This document shows positions 63,163-64,000 of a DNA stretch of 64,000 nt, piece after piece. Position 1 is the first letter of the stretch; every line of letters starts with the position of its first letter. The stretch spans positions 137,583-201,582 of the forward strand of contig CAZWKQ010000003.1 of assembly GCA_964634005.1 (NCBI GenBank). Direction: 5' to 3'. Source of the DNA: CAZWKQ01 sp964634005 (GTDB lineage Bacteria; Bacteroidota; Bacteroidia; Bacteroidales; JACABE01). Under the pieces are notes generated by a model. That model was given only the letters and a program-made list of their open reading frames with translations. It ran no database searches and was not told where the DNA came from. The position numbers and the translations under genes are program-made.

Positions 63163-63170
63163 TAATTTTG
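63163..63170 (+). promoter_or_regulatory. Promoter -7 box of sodB
   Basis: TAATTTTG, an exact TAnnTTTG match 45 bases before the start at 63216. Confidence 0.5.
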
Positions 63171-63215
63171 TTTAGTTAATAAATAAATTGTTAAACATAA
63201 AAAAATAAATAAAAT

Positions 63216-63791
63216 ATGTCATTCGAATTACCAAAATTACCTTATGCAATAGATGCATTAGAACCATATATTTCTAAAGCTACTTTAGAATACCATTATG
63301 GAAAGCATCATCAGGCTTATGTGAATAATCTGAACAATCTTATTCCGGGTACCGAATTTGAAAACGCTACATTGGAAGAAATTGTAAAGAAATCAACCGG
63401 AGGCATTTTTAATAATGGAGCTCAAGTTTGGAACCATACATTTTATTGGAATTGCCTCAAACCTAAAGGCGGTGGAGTACCTACAGGTAAATTGCTTGAT
63501 GCCATAAATGCATCATTTGGTTCTTTTGAGGAATTTAAACAGAAATTCACAACCGCTGCTGCTACATTATTTGGCTCGGGTTGGGCTTGGTTAGTAAAAA
63601 ACAATGATGGCTCTCTCTCAATCGTTCAGGAAAGCAATGCAGGTAATCCATTAAGGAATGGACTTATACCACTGCTAACTTGTGATGTTTGGGAACATGC
63701 CTATTACCTCGATCAGCAAAACAAGCGTCCGGATTATATTAATGCCTTCTGGAATCTGGTTGATTGGGATGCTGTAGCTTCAAGGTTGTAG
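63216..63791 (+). CDS. sodB: Superoxide dismutase, Fe type (possibly cambialistic)
   Basis: Converts superoxide to hydrogen peroxide and oxygen in the cytoplasm. The 191-residue protein starts like E. coli SodB. Metal ligands: His27 in EYHYGKHHQAY, the histidine in WNHTFYWNCL (near residue 74), and Asp and His in CDVWEHAYYLDQ (near residues 156-161). The segment AATLFGSGWAWLVKNNDGSL is the Fe-type pattern. Bacteroidales enzymes of this group can use Fe or Mn, so metal use is not certain from sequence. A strong terminator follows. Confidence 0.96.
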   Translation: MSFELPKLPYAIDALEPYISKATLEYHYGKHHQAYVNNLNNLIPGTEFENATLEEIVKKSTGGIFNNGAQVWNHTFYWNCLKPKGGGVPTGKLLDAINASFGSFEEFKQKFTTAAATLFGSGWAWLVKNNDGSLSIVQESNAGNPLRNGLIPLLTCDVWEHAYYLDQQNKRPDYINAFWNLVDWDAVASRL

Positions 63792-63814
63792 ATATTTGTT
63801 TTGTAAACAAATAT
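63792..63814. repeat. Ten-base inverted repeat just after sodB
   Basis: ATATTTGTTT and AAACAAATAT flank a TGT loop, starting directly at the stop codon. There is no immediate T tract, so it may protect the mRNA 3' end or form a tandem structure with the terminator that follows. Confidence 0.45.
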
Positions 63815-63829
63815 TAAAAAAATAATACA

Positions 63830-63867
63830 CCATAAATTCGCAATCTGTGAGTTTATGGTTTTTTTTT
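63830..63867 (+). terminator. Terminator of sodB
   Basis: A stem of about 13 base pairs (63830-63842 with 63846-63858, two G-U pairs) with an ATC loop, followed by nine T residues. Confidence 0.85.
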
Positions 63868-64000
63868 GGAAAAATTTACTCTTTTTATTTATTTTACAAA
63901 CTGAATTTTAAGAAAAAACATTATGAAAAGAGTTATATATTTTATCCCAAATTACGCATTAGATAATTTAAATGGGAAATTGAATACACTCGAATAGTTC

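Noticed and set aside
63923..63997. ATG open frame of 24 codons at the right edge
   Set aside because: Too short, no promoter box, unrecognised product. It may be chance or a remnant whose context lies beyond the window.

Overview
The window is AT-rich chromosomal DNA from a member of the Bacteroidota, most likely a Bacteroidales/Marinilabiliales-type organism. Pointers to this are: the gliding-type lipoprotein GldH; two secreted proteins with type IX secretion (T9SS) C-terminal sorting domains; a very large IspG with a mid-protein insert; a secreted '5-fold beta-flower'-like repeat protein; many start sites without a purine-rich ribosome binding site; and recurrent TAnnTTTG promoter -7 boxes, the signature of the Bacteroidota primary sigma factor. 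I see no rRNA, CRISPR array, insertion sequence, integrase or phage gene. The window is mostly core chromosome, with envelope and secretion accessory genes mixed in.

Layout. 1-4.4 kb: the 3' end of uvrA, a TerC-like membrane protein, gldH and uvrC. 4.5-7.7 kb: purB and an MsbA-type ABC exporter, closed by a terminator. 7.8-11.5 kb: a 63-residue orphan, a 903-residue membrane-anchored protein with a propeller-like C-terminus, and a PAP2 phosphatase. 11.6-18.2 kb: an RRM protein (minus strand), then a plus-strand glycosylation operon (methyltransferase, two GT2 enzymes, a GT-A-like/GT-C/TPR fusion) and a small membrane protein. 18.3-30.6 kb: an MFS transporter, tadA, a T9SS subtilisin-like protease, a 2024-residue alpha-2-macroglobulin, era and initiator tRNA. 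30.7-33.4 kb: a PerM/AI-2E family permease, a radical SAM/SPASM enzyme and a small TonB-C-like protein.

33.5-42.8 kb (minus strand) holds two envelope operons. One encodes a LysM lytic transglycosylase, two SGNH hydrolases and an MBOAT acyltransferase, which resembles a wall or polysaccharide O-acetylation cassette. The other encodes an M23 endopeptidase, a DgkA-type lipid kinase, a BadF-type sugar kinase and a DUF368/PopT-type undecaprenyl-phosphate translocase, which resembles a peptidoglycan and lipid-carrier recycling set. 42.9-51.6 kb: alaS, a possible small RNA gene, a PgpH-type 7TM-HD phosphodiesterase, a DUF486 protein and a 1076-residue five-module redox fusion. 51.8-57.9 kb (minus): ispG, a second radical SAM/SPASM enzyme, a secreted four-repeat protein, frr, pyrH and a T9SS cargo protein. 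58.1-64 kb: prfB with a programmed +1 frameshift, an outer-membrane DUF5916-type protein, pfkA, three clustered tRNA genes that all have C34 anticodons, and sodB.

The items most worth a second look are: the radical SAM/SPASM gene next to a secreted protein made of four near-identical 17-residue repeats; the undivided redox megaprotein; the two envelope operons; the glycosyltransferase fusion; the prfB recoding site, whose internal Shine-Dalgarno-like element is striking in a phylum that largely ignores such elements; and a short promoter-to-terminator unit after alaS that looks like an unannotated small RNA.
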